DNA of 8,957 bases from Fluviibacter sp039805865. Lineage in GTDB: Bacteria; Pseudomonadota; Gammaproteobacteria; Burkholderiales; Rhodocyclaceae. The DNA is taken from NCBI GenBank assembly GCA_039805865.1, contig JBDLTI010000065.1, positions 1 through 8,957 on the forward strand. Direction: 5' to 3'. This document shows, piece by piece, positions 1 through 6,087 of this stretch. The notes beneath the pieces were generated by a model. It had not been told where the DNA came from. It saw only the letters and a list, made by a program, of their open reading frames with translations, and searched no databases. The position numbers and the translations under genes are program-made. Position 1 is the first letter of the stretch, and each line of letters opens with the position of its first letter.

Positions 1-295
1 GGAACCGGTCTTTTAGGCTTTCGACCAGAATAGCGCCGGCTTTAGTGACCTGGCCGCCGAGAAAGAAAGTCGGTATCAGAATAACAACGGTGAGCAGCAG
101 GGTCATAATGGCTGCGGCCAGCGTTTTTCGGTTGCCCAGCTTTTTGACCATCCAGGAGTAAGGCATCCAGGTGGCAACGACAATAATGAGTGCCGTGAGC
201 AGTGGCGATAGGAATGGGCGCAGCACCCAGAGTACGCCCACAATCAGCAGCGCAATGATCGTAATGCGGGAGATCTGTAGTCCGGGTGAATACAT
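1..295 (-). CDS. AI-2E family transporter (PerM-like permease), N-terminal part, cut by window edge
   Basis: Translating the minus strand from the ATG at 295 gives 98 residues without a stop up to the window edge, so the gene is partial at its C-terminus. The protein opens MYSPGLQISRITIIALLIVG. It has two hydrophobic segments at about residues 9-45, with the arginine-proline turn LRPFLSPLL between them, then a polar loop, then another long hydrophobic segment (about 66-85) ending in the FFLGGQV region. This pattern is typical of the N-terminus of AI-2E/PerM/YdiK permeases, inner-membrane proteins of about 350 residues whose substrates are mostly unknown. AAGGAA lies about 9 nt before the ATG, supporting this start. 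The gene begins 24 nt after the ruvA stop on the same strand and is probably cotranscribed with it. The family call is by resemblance; transport of AI-2 is not implied. Confidence 0.75.
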   Translation of the reverse strand, partial: MYSPGLQISRITIIALLIVGVLWVLRPFLSPLLTALIIVVATWMPYSWMVKKLGNRKTLAAAIMTLLLTVVILIPTFFLGGQVTKAGAILVESLKDRF

Positions 296-319
296 GCGCA
301 GGTTCCTTGGTTGTGCCGG

Positions 320-916
320 TTATTTCAAACCGGACAACTGTTTCAGGGCAAGGCGAATGGCATCAGTCGTGCTGACACCGGCAGGGAGTGCTTTTGTGGC
401 GCTTTGTGCCTCGCGGGCATTGTAGCCGAGAGCGACCAGCGCATCGATGGTATCTTGCAACGGGTCGGCAGCAACGCTGTGGCCTGCACTTATGGCGGCC
501 GCATTGCCGGCAACCAGATCTAGCTTGCCCTTCAACTCGAGCAGTAGACGCTCGGCGGTTTTTTTGCCAATGCCCGGAATGCGGGTTAAGCAGGCAACGT
601 CCTGTCGGGCGATGGCTGCGGCCAGTTCGCCAACGTTAAGCCCTGAGAGCACTGCCAGCGCCATGCGCGCGCCGACACCAGAGATCTTGATCAGCTGACG
701 AAAGGCGGTGCGTTCGCTTTCGCTTAAAAAACCGTAAAGAAAGTGGCCGTCTTCGCGGACTGCCATATGAATGTGTAAGGTCACCGGTGCATCAAGCGCA
801 GGTAGTTCGCAGAAGGTGTTCATCGATACGTCGACTTCATAACCCACGCCCTGCACATCGAGCATGATGGCAGGGGGTTGTTTGGCAATAAGTCGTCCGC
901 TCAGGCGTCCGATCAT
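320..916 (-). CDS. ruvA: Holliday junction branch migration complex subunit RuvA
   Basis: RuvA binds four-way DNA junctions as a tetramer and loads the RuvB motor for branch migration during recombinational repair. The 198-residue length is normal for the family. The N-terminal OB-fold domain begins MIGRLSGRLI and contains the conserved VGYEV near residues 24-28. Two helix-hairpin-helix motifs follow, around residues 76-93 (ISGVGARMALAVL) and 111-128 (TRIPGIGKKTAERLL). A variable linker leads to the C-terminal RuvB-binding domain (about 150-198, including DALVALGYNAREA). The start ATG overlaps the ruvC stop as ATGA, which indicates translational coupling. The next gene downstream is an AI-2E permease rather than ruvB, so the motor subunit must be encoded elsewhere, possibly beyond the window. 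Confidence 0.97.
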   Translation of the reverse strand: MIGRLSGRLIAKQPPAIMLDVQGVGYEVDVSMNTFCELPALDAPVTLHIHMAVREDGHFLYGFLSESERTAFRQLIKISGVGARMALAVLSGLNVGELAAAIARQDVACLTRIPGIGKKTAERLLLELKGKLDLVAGNAAAISAGHSVAADPLQDTIDALVALGYNAREAQSATKALPAGVSTTDAIRLALKQLSGLK

Positions 917-1518
917 GATGCGGCTCTCCGGGAGGGGGTTGTTTGGCTAACGCGCACCTTGTTGAGTAGCTCGCTATCGGCCAGAGCCAGTAGGCGGCCA
1001 CCGCGCTGACGTCGGCCGGGCGCGGCCAGTTGGCCAAGACCTTGCGAGCCATGTGCGTGGCAGATGGCACAGGCCAGGGCATCGGCGGCATCGCTGCCGG
1101 GTTCACCGGGCAACGTGAGTAAGCGCATCACCATGTGGGCTACCTGTTGTTTGGCGGCTTTGCCGTGACCCACAACGGATTGTTTCACCTGCAGTGCAGT
1201 GTATTCGCTCACCGGGAGACCCTGCGCAACGAGCGCAGTAATGGCTGCGCCACGGGCTTGGCCAAGCAGCAAGGTGGATTGCGGGTTAACGTTGGAGAAA
1301 ACCTGTTCCACAGCAGCTATATCGGGTTGGTAGGTGCCAATAATTTCAGTAATGCCGGCATACAACGTATGCAGGCGTTCGGGCAGGCGTTGGGTGCCAT
1401 CGGACTTAATGCAGCCGCTGGCGATGTAGCGCAATTTCTGCCCTTGCATCTCGATCACGCCAAATCCGGTCATGCGCAGACCCGGATCAATCCCGAGAAT
1501 GCGCGTAACCGTCGACAA
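913..1518 (-). CDS. ruvC: Crossover junction endodeoxyribonuclease RuvC, TTG start
   Basis: RuvC is the dimeric Holliday-junction resolvase that nicks junctions handled by RuvAB. Counting from the TTG at 1518 the protein has 201 residues. The RNase-H-like fold starts at ILGIDPG with catalytic D11; the other expected acidic residues are E71 (AAVEQVF) and D143 and D146 (GSDAADALACAICHAH). The open frame reaches an ATG at 1566 inside the end of yebC, but the family normally begins only a few residues before ILGIDPG. The TTG has a GAGG about 9 nt upstream and lies 4 nt after the yebC stop, so I chose it. The protein is longer than the usual ~173 residues because of a basic C-terminal tail of about 40 residues after CHAH, rich in Arg and Gln, with no motif I recognise. 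The gene overlaps ruvA by 4 nt. Confidence 0.95.
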   Translation of the reverse strand: MSTVTRILGIDPGLRMTGFGVIEMQGQKLRYIASGCIKSDGTQRLPERLHTLYAGITEIIGTYQPDIAAVEQVFSNVNPQSTLLLGQARGAAITALVAQGLPVSEYTALQVKQSVVGHGKAAKQQVAHMVMRLLTLPGEPGSDAADALACAICHAHGSQGLGQLAAPGRRQRGGRLLALADSELLNKVRVSQTTPSRRAAS

Positions 1519-1522
1519 TGAA

Positions 1523-2251
1523 TCAGGCCTCGTCAAAAACAGCGCTGGTGTAAACGGCCTGGACATCGTCCAGGGATTCGATAGCGTCGATCAGCTTTTG
1601 CATCTTGGCGGCATCGTCACCGGTGAGTTCGGTTTCGTTGAGCGGACGCATCGTCACTTCGGCCATCTCCGGCTTGAAGCCGGCAGCGGTAAGCGCTTCC
1701 TGAACGGTGCCGAAATCATTCGGCGGGCAAAGCACTTCGAGTGCGCCATCTTCATGGGTTAGTACGTCATCGGCGCCTGCTTCAATCGCGGTATCCATCA
1801 GCTTGGCTTCATCGGTGCCGGGGGCAAAGAGAAATTGCCCACAGTGTTGAAACTGGAACGCGACACAGCCATCGGTGCCCAGGTTGCCGCCATGCTTGGA
1901 GAAAGCGTGGCGCACATCGGCAACGGTACGGGTTTTGTTGTCGGTCAGGCAGTCAACGATCACGGCAGCGCCGTTGGCGCCGTAACCTTCGTAACGCAGC
2001 TCAACGTATTCCACACCTTCCAGCTCACCGGTGCCTTTTTTAACTGCGCGGTCGATGTTGTCGGCAGGCATGTTAACGCCTTTGGCACGGTCGATCGCCA
2101 TGCGCAGACGCGGATTAAAGTTGATGTCGCCACCGCCCATTTTGGCGGCTACGGTAATTTCCTTGGCCAGACGCGAGAAGACGCGTCCACGTTTTTCATC
2201 CTGGCGACCTTTACGGTGCTGGATATTGGCCCATTTACTATGCCCAGCGAT
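1523..2251 (-). CDS. yebC: YebC/PmpR family protein with apparent ATC start codon
   Basis: The frame encodes a full YebC/TACO1-type protein of about 242 residues. These were long annotated as transcriptional regulators and are now linked to translation of proline-rich stretches. The N-terminus is conserved (AGHSKWANIQHRKGRQDEKR). After it come AAKMGGGDINFNPRLR, the DNIDRAVKKGTGELEG segment, RYEGYGANGAAV, and HAFSKHGGNLGT. In the family AGHSKW directly follows the initiator Met; here the preceding codons are ATC ATC (2249-2251 and 2252-2254). Upstream, in frame to a TAA near 2351-2353, I find no ATG, GTG or TTG. The first canonical start in frame is the ATG at 2140, which would delete the 37 most conserved residues. 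A GGGGA lies a few bases before the ATC pair. I therefore place the start at ATC 2251; a sequencing error is the main alternative. It is followed at once by ruvC. Confidence 0.88.
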   Translation of the reverse strand: MAGHSKWANIQHRKGRQDEKRGRVFSRLAKEITVAAKMGGGDINFNPRLRMAIDRAKGVNMPADNIDRAVKKGTGELEGVEYVELRYEGYGANGAAVIVDCLTDNKTRTVADVRHAFSKHGGNLGTDGCVAFQFQHCGQFLFAPGTDEAKLMDTAIEAGADDVLTHEDGALEVLCPPNDFGTVQEALTAAGFKPEMAEVTMRPLNETELTGDDAAKMQKLIDAIESLDDVQAVYTSAVFDEA

Positions 2252-2273
2252 GATGCTTCCCCAATCATTTGAT

Positions 2274-2311
2274 TTAAAAAGGTTTTTAAGTTTCTTCTCG
2301 TTGAAGAAAAC
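2274..2311 (-). repeat. two small inverted repeats in the yebC leader
   Basis: Just upstream of the yebC start there are two inverted repeats. One is TTAAAAA-GG-TTTTTAA at 2274-2289, perfect 7-bp arms with a 2-nt centre. The other is GTTTCTTC (2290-2297) against GAAGAAAAC (2303-2311), 8 pairs with one bulged A and a 5-nt loop. If transcription of yebC starts upstream of 2311, both could fold in the 5' leader close to the unusual ATC start. They are AT-rich and weak, and the second may instead act as part of a weak transcription stop for the gene upstream. Confidence 0.3.
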
Positions 2312-2387
2312 TTGAAAAGCCCCAAGGTTGACCCAGCGCCACAGCGCGGCTTAAAGAATGTTGATTATTATCTCAAAACCTACGATA

Positions 2388-2408
2388 AATGGGGGCAACT
2401 CCCCTTTA
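2388..2408 (-). terminator. possible weak hairpin terminator after the SOUL gene
   Basis: On the minus strand, AAAGGGG-AGTTG-CCCC followed by CATTTATC lies about 42 nt after the SOUL stop codon. The four G-C pairs could be extended by A-T pairs if two bases bulge. The T-rich stretch is short and interrupted, so this is only a candidate. The rest of the 2252-2449 gap shows no gene I can support. Confidence 0.25.
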
Positions 2409-2449
2409 ATCGTCTGAACTTTGCAGGGGGAAGAGGGTGTGGTGATGGT

Positions 2450-3106
2450 TTACTTCTTGTCGCTGGTTGGGATCAGAATTTCGTTTCGACGAAACATAGG
2501 TAAAGTCCAGGGTGGGTTGTATCTGGCGAGTTCAGGGGTTCCTGTTATCTCTAAATTCTGGCTCTCGAGCCAGTCAAATAGACGTTGTGTTTCTTTGTTG
2601 ATTCGATGCGCTGTATTTAATCCAGAGTAGCGGACTACAGCATAGGTCTTACTAGATACTTCTTTAATCTGTATCGCAGGATTGTTTGGTATCGGTAGCG
2701 TATTCAGCGTGTACTGACTGGGCATCGTAAATTCCACACGCCATTGCCTTGATTGGGTGAAGGTTGTCTCCAGTTTTGCTGGTTCAATTGTTACGGGCGC
2801 TGTCATTGCGATTTTCTGGTTTGGCTCGGCTGATACGGTTACTTGAGGTTGGTTGGCCGGATGGTTATTACCAAATATGAACCCCGCTAGCGTTCGGAAT
2901 CCATCACCGGAAGCAGTGTCAAGATCACCTGTCACAGATACCTCAGCGATGATTCGTGGCTCGTACTGACGAATTTCAAAATCGCCGTCTTGAGAGATCA
3001 CTTTGTATTTGGGGGTTTCTGTGGCCATGGCGATTACAGGCAGTAGTGAAAGTATGCCGAGAATGATTGCCCTGAAGAAATCAAAGCGGGCACTGGTGGA
3101 ATGCAC
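2450..3106 (-). CDS. SOUL family haem-binding-like protein, exported
   Basis: This is a SOUL/HBP-domain protein. The family binds haem or related tetrapyrroles in eukaryotes; bacterial members are poorly characterised. From the GTG at 3106 it has 218 residues. Residues 1-27 form a signal peptide: positive N-region, hydrophobic ILGILSLLPVIA, and a likely cut after AMA. The domain follows with KYKVISQDGDFEIRQYEPRIIAEV, the GFRTLAGFIFGNN segment, QKIAMTAPV near the middle, and the C-terminal MFRRNEILIP. These are hallmark SOUL blocks. The frame is open to a TTG at 3163, giving 19 more residues. I prefer the GTG because a -10-like TAGAAT at 3172-3177 predicts transcription starting around 3165, leaving no room for a leader before that TTG. 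Neither start has a good ribosome site, so the start is uncertain. It is divergent from the two-TM/DUF3429 genes. Confidence 0.85.
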   Translation of the reverse strand: MHSTSARFDFFRAIILGILSLLPVIAMATETPKYKVISQDGDFEIRQYEPRIIAEVSVTGDLDTASGDGFRTLAGFIFGNNHPANQPQVTVSAEPNQKIAMTAPVTIEPAKLETTFTQSRQWRVEFTMPSQYTLNTLPIPNNPAIQIKEVSSKTYAVVRYSGLNTAHRINKETQRLFDWLESQNLEITGTPELARYNPPWTLPMFRRNEILIPTSDKK

Positions 3107-3144
3107 TTTGTGGTCATCCGTAGAAAGAATAAGAGCAAATGTCC

Positions 3145-3173
3145 TAGACAAATGGTACAACAAGTCCTAGTAT
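3145..3173 (+). promoter_or_regulatory. predicted sigma-70-type promoter for the plus-strand membrane-protein genes
   Basis: A -35-like TAGACA (3145-3150) and a -10-like TAGTAT (3168-3173) are separated by exactly 17 nt. This predicts a transcript start near 3180 and a leader of about 36 nt to the ATG at 3217. The -10 falls inside the inverted repeat at 3166-3182. Match by eye: 5 of 6 and 4 of 6 consensus bases. Confidence 0.45.
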
Positions 3174-3182
3174 TCTACTAGG
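3166..3182. promoter_or_regulatory. inverted repeat between divergent genes, candidate operator
   Basis: CCTAGTA-TTC-TACTAGG is a perfect 7-bp inverted repeat with a 3-nt centre. It is placed where the predicted -10 boxes of both directions overlap (plus TAGTAT 3168-3173; minus TAGAAT 3172-3177, with TTGTTT 15 nt further upstream as a weak -35). A dimeric regulator bound here could control both the SOUL gene and the plus-strand genes. I do not recognise the regulator; none is encoded next to it. Confidence 0.45.
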
Positions 3183-3216
3183 GTATGTGCCCAAACAATG
3201 TTCTAAGGAGTTTGTC

Positions 3217-3267
3217 ATGAAACATGTTCATCACAATCTTGAGATCTATTTGCACAACTTGGCCTGA
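3217..3267 (+). CDS. 16-codon ORF with perfect Shine-Dalgarno (leader peptide or broken gene start)
   Basis: AAGGAG (3205-3210) lies 6 nt before an ATG that reads MKHVHHNLEIYLHNLA and ends at TGA (3265-3267). Four of the 16 residues are His. The same frame continues without another stop through 3268-3336 and joins the two-TM protein at 3337, so a single UGA separates the two. If the TGA were TGG, the product would be one protein of about 131 residues. It is therefore either a short leader peptide, an independent small protein, or the 5' end of a gene interrupted by a nonsense change. I do not recognise a family for it. Confidence 0.4.
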   Translation: MKHVHHNLEIYLHNLA

Positions 3268-3336
3268 ATAGATGCCTACGTTGACCGGCTAGCCTCAAAA
3301 CAAATAGACGACATCAAAACTTTAGGATTAACCATT

Positions 3337-3612
3337 ATGAGATCAATGATCTGGGTGCTTTGGCCCTCATTTGTCGCCGCTGCAATTGCAGAGTTTGTAT
3401 TCTTTGCAGTCGCAGACCCGCAGCAGTTGTATTGGATGGGAGAGCCGGTCAAGTTTTCTGCAAGTGGCACATATTCGATTGGCTTCCTCTTTTTTTGGTT
3501 GATTTGCGCCGGGTCTAGTGTTCTGACTTATTCGTTGCTTCCGCCACGTATTCGCAGAGCGCTTGCAATGAAGCCTGAGATGCCAGAAATCGAAGACCCG
3601 CCACTGAGCTGA
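3337..3612 (+). CDS. small two-TM membrane protein, conserved-hypothetical type
   Basis: The product has 91 residues. Hydrophobic segment 1 is about residues 5-26 (WVLWPSFVAAAIAEFVFFAV). A short extracytoplasmic-type loop with DPQQLYWMG follows. Segment 2 is about 46-68 (YSIGFLFFWLICAGSSVLTYSLL), then a basic PPRIRR stretch and an acidic, proline-rich tail. By the positive-inside rule both ends are probably cytoplasmic. The ATG at 3337 has AGGA 9 nt upstream, supporting it as a real start, although the frame is also open back to the TGA at 3265. It precedes the DUF3429 gene by 33 nt on the same strand and is likely cotranscribed. No catalytic motif is visible, and the function is unknown. Confidence 0.65.
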   Translation: MRSMIWVLWPSFVAAAIAEFVFFAVADPQQLYWMGEPVKFSASGTYSIGFLFFWLICAGSSVLTYSLLPPRIRRALAMKPEMPEIEDPPLS

Positions 3613-3645
3613 TGAGCTCCTCGACAAAAAGGTTTCAAGAACGAT

Positions 3646-4092
3646 ATGAATACTAAAACGCTTCCAAACATCGTTGCCTGGCTTGGCTACGGCGGTCTTA
3701 TTCCTTTTCTGTTTTTTGCGGGTTTATCGCTAACGGAACCATCGCATCAAATAATTTATCGTAGCGCTCTGTTGTCTTACGGGGCTGTAATACTGAGCTT
3801 TGTTGGTGCAATTCAGTGGGGCTTTGCCATGATCGCGCCTGAGCTCACAGATGCTCAGCGTCGCAGCGGCTATACCTGGAGCGTCGTTCCAGCGCTAATG
3901 GCATGGTTCACGGTATTCCTTGGGCCTGTCACCGGCGCGCTTATTCTCATCTTGGGATTTCTGGTTCAGTATTGGCGTGATTTGGCTGTGAGTTCCCAGA
4001 TGAGGCTACCAAACTGGTTTTTGCCGTTACGATTGCGGTTGACCTTTGTGGCATGTATCTCGTTGGCCCTTGGCGCGTATTCAGTCTTTTAA
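3646..4092 (+). CDS. DUF3429 domain-containing membrane protein
   Basis: The 148-residue protein is an integral membrane protein with about four to five helices: roughly residues 10-29, 40-63, 76-110 (possibly two) and 128-147. It shows the blocks I associate with DUF3429: GYGGLIPFLFF near the N-terminus, SYGAVILSFVGAIQWGFAM in the second helix, YTWSVVPALMAWF, and the C-terminal PNWFLPLRLRLTFVA. Members are found mostly in Proteobacteria and have no established function. The ribosome site is weak (AAGAACGAT before the ATG), so translation may depend on the upstream gene. It converges on the tonB-like gene; the 157-nt gap from 4093 to 4249 holds no gene I can support and only a weak A6/T6 inverted repeat. 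Confidence 0.82.
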   Translation: MNTKTLPNIVAWLGYGGLIPFLFFAGLSLTEPSHQIIYRSALLSYGAVILSFVGAIQWGFAMIAPELTDAQRRSGYTWSVVPALMAWFTVFLGPVTGALILILGFLVQYWRDLAVSSQMRLPNWFLPLRLRLTFVACISLALGAYSVF

Positions 4093-4249
4093 TGTGAACC
4101 TAGAGCTGAAGTCCTAAATTTAATTCGATAGATGCGCTATTCACCGACTCGCGGGTTGCATGCTTTGTAGATTGGGTAAAGAAAAAACCAAACCATTTTT
4201 TATGAGCGCACTCGTAAGAGCCATTGTGTTCGCAGGTCTTAAATGGGGG

Positions 4250-5116
4250 TTAGTGCCCTAGGGTTTTTGAGCGCCATTGGTCAAATTGACGCTCATTATG
4301 AGCGCTGACCGATTCGACAGTATCGGGTGGTAGTTGCTTGAGACACTCGGCAAGCGTCTCCGGGTCAGGCTTTTCACGTTTGGGGGCATCCGCCTTGATC
4401 TTTGCAGATTTGCCATCCCAGGCAAAGCGATTGCGATATACCGGCGGGTCGGGCAGGCAATCGTCCTGATAAGTGGGCGGACCGCCTGACGCAAATGGTT
4501 GAAACGAAATCGTCTGCTCAAAAATCAGCGGCTTACCAGTAGGCGTTGGCGGCAGCGGCGGCATTTTTGCGATGGCTTCACGAGCCAGTTTCTCTGCGGT
4601 TTCGGACGTGGTCCAGAGGGTTTGTACACTGACAATGCGGCCATCGGGTGCAATTTCAATGCGGAATCTCACGACACCCTGATCAGGGCCTTCGATGGCG
4701 GTGCCCATCATGCTGCGAACCTGTTGGCCCCAGTTGTAGCGGTATCGTTTACTGTTCTTTAGCTTGTATGTGCCGGCCAGCGCCCATTCTTCGGCACTGG
4801 GTGCAGGTGGCGCTTCCATGCGGGCGAGCTGTCTTTCGGTGGCCGTGCTTATTGGCGCTGTGGCTGGTGGCGGCTCAATGATTGGTTCGGTCGGTGTTAA
4901 AGCAGGCGTTGGTTGATCCGGTTGCTTAGGTGTCTTGGGTGCCTTGGTCGCAGGCGGTGTTGGCACCTCAAGATAAACCACCTGGGTCTTGGGTTGTTCC
5001 GGTTCTTTTTTTGTGGGGCGAGCCGGGTCGTTCAGCCCAAGATAAGCCACGATGCTGGCATGCAGGGCCACCGATGCCAGAAGTGCCCAAAGGTATTTAT
5101 GTCGGAGAATGTGCAT
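4250..5116 (-). CDS. TonB-like energy transducer with extra C-terminal segment
   Basis: TonB proteins carry proton-motive energy from ExbBD in the inner membrane to outer-membrane receptors. The 288-residue product has the classic order. A short basic N-terminus precedes one TM helix (about residues 9-26) carrying the S-x3-H pattern (S15, H19) that matters in TonB. A Pro/Lys/Thr-rich periplasmic spacer spans about 33-105. A TonB-type C-terminal fold lies at about 115-207 (YNWGQQVRSMM; VVRFRIEIAPDGRIVSV; AIAKMPPLPP; FEQTISFQPF). About 80 more residues follow, with two Cys (C220, C258) and many Pro, Lys and Asp, which is unusual because TonB normally ends near the fold. No exbB or exbD is in the window. 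It starts 20 nt after the methyltransferase stop as the last gene of the six-gene set. The ribosome site is weak. Confidence 0.85.
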   Translation of the reverse strand: MHILRHKYLWALLASVALHASIVAYLGLNDPARPTKKEPEQPKTQVVYLEVPTPPATKAPKTPKQPDQPTPALTPTEPIIEPPPATAPISTATERQLARMEAPPAPSAEEWALAGTYKLKNSKRYRYNWGQQVRSMMGTAIEGPDQGVVRFRIEIAPDGRIVSVQTLWTTSETAEKLAREAIAKMPPLPPTPTGKPLIFEQTISFQPFASGGPPTYQDDCLPDPPVYRNRFAWDGKSAKIKADAPKREKPDPETLAECLKQLPPDTVESVSAHNERQFDQWRSKTLGH

Positions 5117-5136
5117 GCTTGCCGTGGTTTAGCGGA

Positions 5137-5712
5137 TTATCTCTGAGCGATGAGTCCGTAATGATAGGGTGCACTAGGACCAAGGCTTATATGTTCGACT
5201 TGCTCAAATCCGGCACCTTTGCACCAGGCTGCGGATTGAGCCGGACTGGGTCGAATCGACAGTGGCGGCCCGCGCGGTGTTTCTATATCGGTACGCCAAT
5301 GCATGACATAAAGCATGCCGCTGGGTACGAGTACACGATGCGCCTCTGATAGCAGTTCTAAGGGGGCTTCAATATGGAGCAGGTTAAAAATGAAAGCAGC
5401 ACTCTGGGAGGCGTTGTCTAGCCCTGTGCCTGTTTCAAGGAAGTCTCGTTCCAGGGCATGGAGATTGCTGCAGCCTGCCTGATGCGCCCGGGTTTTAAGT
5501 TGTGCAATCAATTTCGGTTCGATATCCAGCGCCGTAACAGTGCCGCAAATGCGCTTCGCGATGGGTAGTGTAAAGGTGCCGTAGCCTGAACCGAATTCAA
5601 CGGCTGTAGCGTAAGTGCGATGTGGAAATTCTAATTGATCCAGCACCTCGGCTGGATTAAAGAAAGTGTTCCAGTATGCCTCTTCGGGCATGCCGCTCTC
5701 ACGACCTTTCAT
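5137..5712 (-). CDS. class I SAM-dependent methyltransferase
   Basis: The product is 191 residues with a Rossmann-type SAM fold. Motif I is AVEFGSGYGTF (about residues 37-47). The acidic residue ending strand 2 is D63 (TALDIEP). Motif III/IV follows as AAFIFNLLHIEAP, and then the typical AHRVLVPSGMLYVMHW strand (about 125-139). No target-recognition domain is present, so the substrate is probably small; it cannot be deduced from sequence. The ATG at 5712 is used here. A second ATG at 5691, giving MPEEAYWNTFF, has a GAG just upstream and is possible. It starts 14 nt after the dsrE-like stop and precedes the TonB-like gene by 20 nt. Given its neighbours, a thiol, metalloid or chalcogen substrate is conceivable, but this is inference only. 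Confidence 0.85.
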   Translation of the reverse strand: MKGRESGMPEEAYWNTFFNPAEVLDQLEFPHRTYATAVEFGSGYGTFTLPIAKRICGTVTALDIEPKLIAQLKTRAHQAGCSNLHALERDFLETGTGLDNASQSAAFIFNLLHIEAPLELLSEAHRVLVPSGMLYVMHWRTDIETPRGPPLSIRPSPAQSAAWCKGAGFEQVEHISLGPSAPYHYGLIAQR

Positions 5713-5726
5713 ATCGAGTTATGAAT

Positions 5727-6068
5727 TTAGAACACCAGAACCTTGTTGGCCCAGGCAGTCCATTCCGTCAGCTCTTTCAGCGTGCTGCGTTTCGGGCCTT
5801 GCACCACTTCGGCTTCAGTCAGGCCGCGGGCATCCATACAGGTGCCGCATAGCCCAACTTCACCGCCCACCACGCGAACCATGTCGCCTGCGTTGTAATA
5901 ACCCTCGGGAACTTTCTGGCCGCTTTTGGCACACGCTACGGCATCTCCCATGAGGAAGACACGGATGGTCTCGCCATCCAGCTTGCTTAGTGAGCGTGCC
6001 AGTCTTAAGCCGTTATAGCTGCGTTCGGTGCCGTAAGGGGCGTCGTTCAGAATAAAGAGTGTATTCAT
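5727..6068 (-). CDS. DsrE family sulfurtransferase-like protein
   Basis: DsrE/DsrF-like proteins are small cytoplasmic proteins, several of which carry sulfane sulfur on a conserved Cys during sulfur relay (TusD, DsrE). The 113-residue product matches this fold: MNTLFILNDAPYG at strand 1, a helix with ARSLSK, VFLMGDAVACAKSG (C46), and VGLCGTCMDARGL with a CxxC pair (C74, C77) at the usual active-Cys position. The frame is open further upstream into the rhodanese gene, but the ATG at 6068 has AGGTG about 9 nt before it and gives the normal family N-terminus. There is no signal peptide, whereas its upstream neighbours are predicted exported. It begins 19 nt after the rhodanese stop. The exact partner is unknown; sulfur transfer is inferred from the family and context. 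Confidence 0.9.
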   Translation of the reverse strand: MNTLFILNDAPYGTERSYNGLRLARSLSKLDGETIRVFLMGDAVACAKSGQKVPEGYYNAGDMVRVVGGEVGLCGTCMDARGLTEAEVVQGPKRSTLKELTEWTAWANKVLVF

Positions 6069-6087
6069 GGGGGAACACCTGAAAGAT

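Noticed and set aside
320..2140. Long plus-strand open frames opposite ruvA, ruvC and yebC (for example 1135-1521 and 1835-2272)
   Set aside because: They lie antisense to clearly conserved genes, have no ribosome sites and their products resemble no family; they are frame shadows.
2312..2503. Plus-strand 63-codon frame in the yebC-SOUL gap
   Set aside because: It starts with no visible Shine-Dalgarno, runs into the 3' end of the SOUL gene on the other strand, and its product is not recognisable.
3606..3619. GAGCT-GATG-AGCTC small hairpin after the two-TM gene
   Set aside because: Five base pairs without a T-run, within a 33-nt gap between likely cotranscribed genes; probably chance.
4182..4201. 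AAAAAA-N8-TTTTTT inverted repeat between the convergent DUF3429 and TonB genes
   Set aside because: Six A-T pairs alone make a very weak stem with no G-C core, so I do not call it a terminator.
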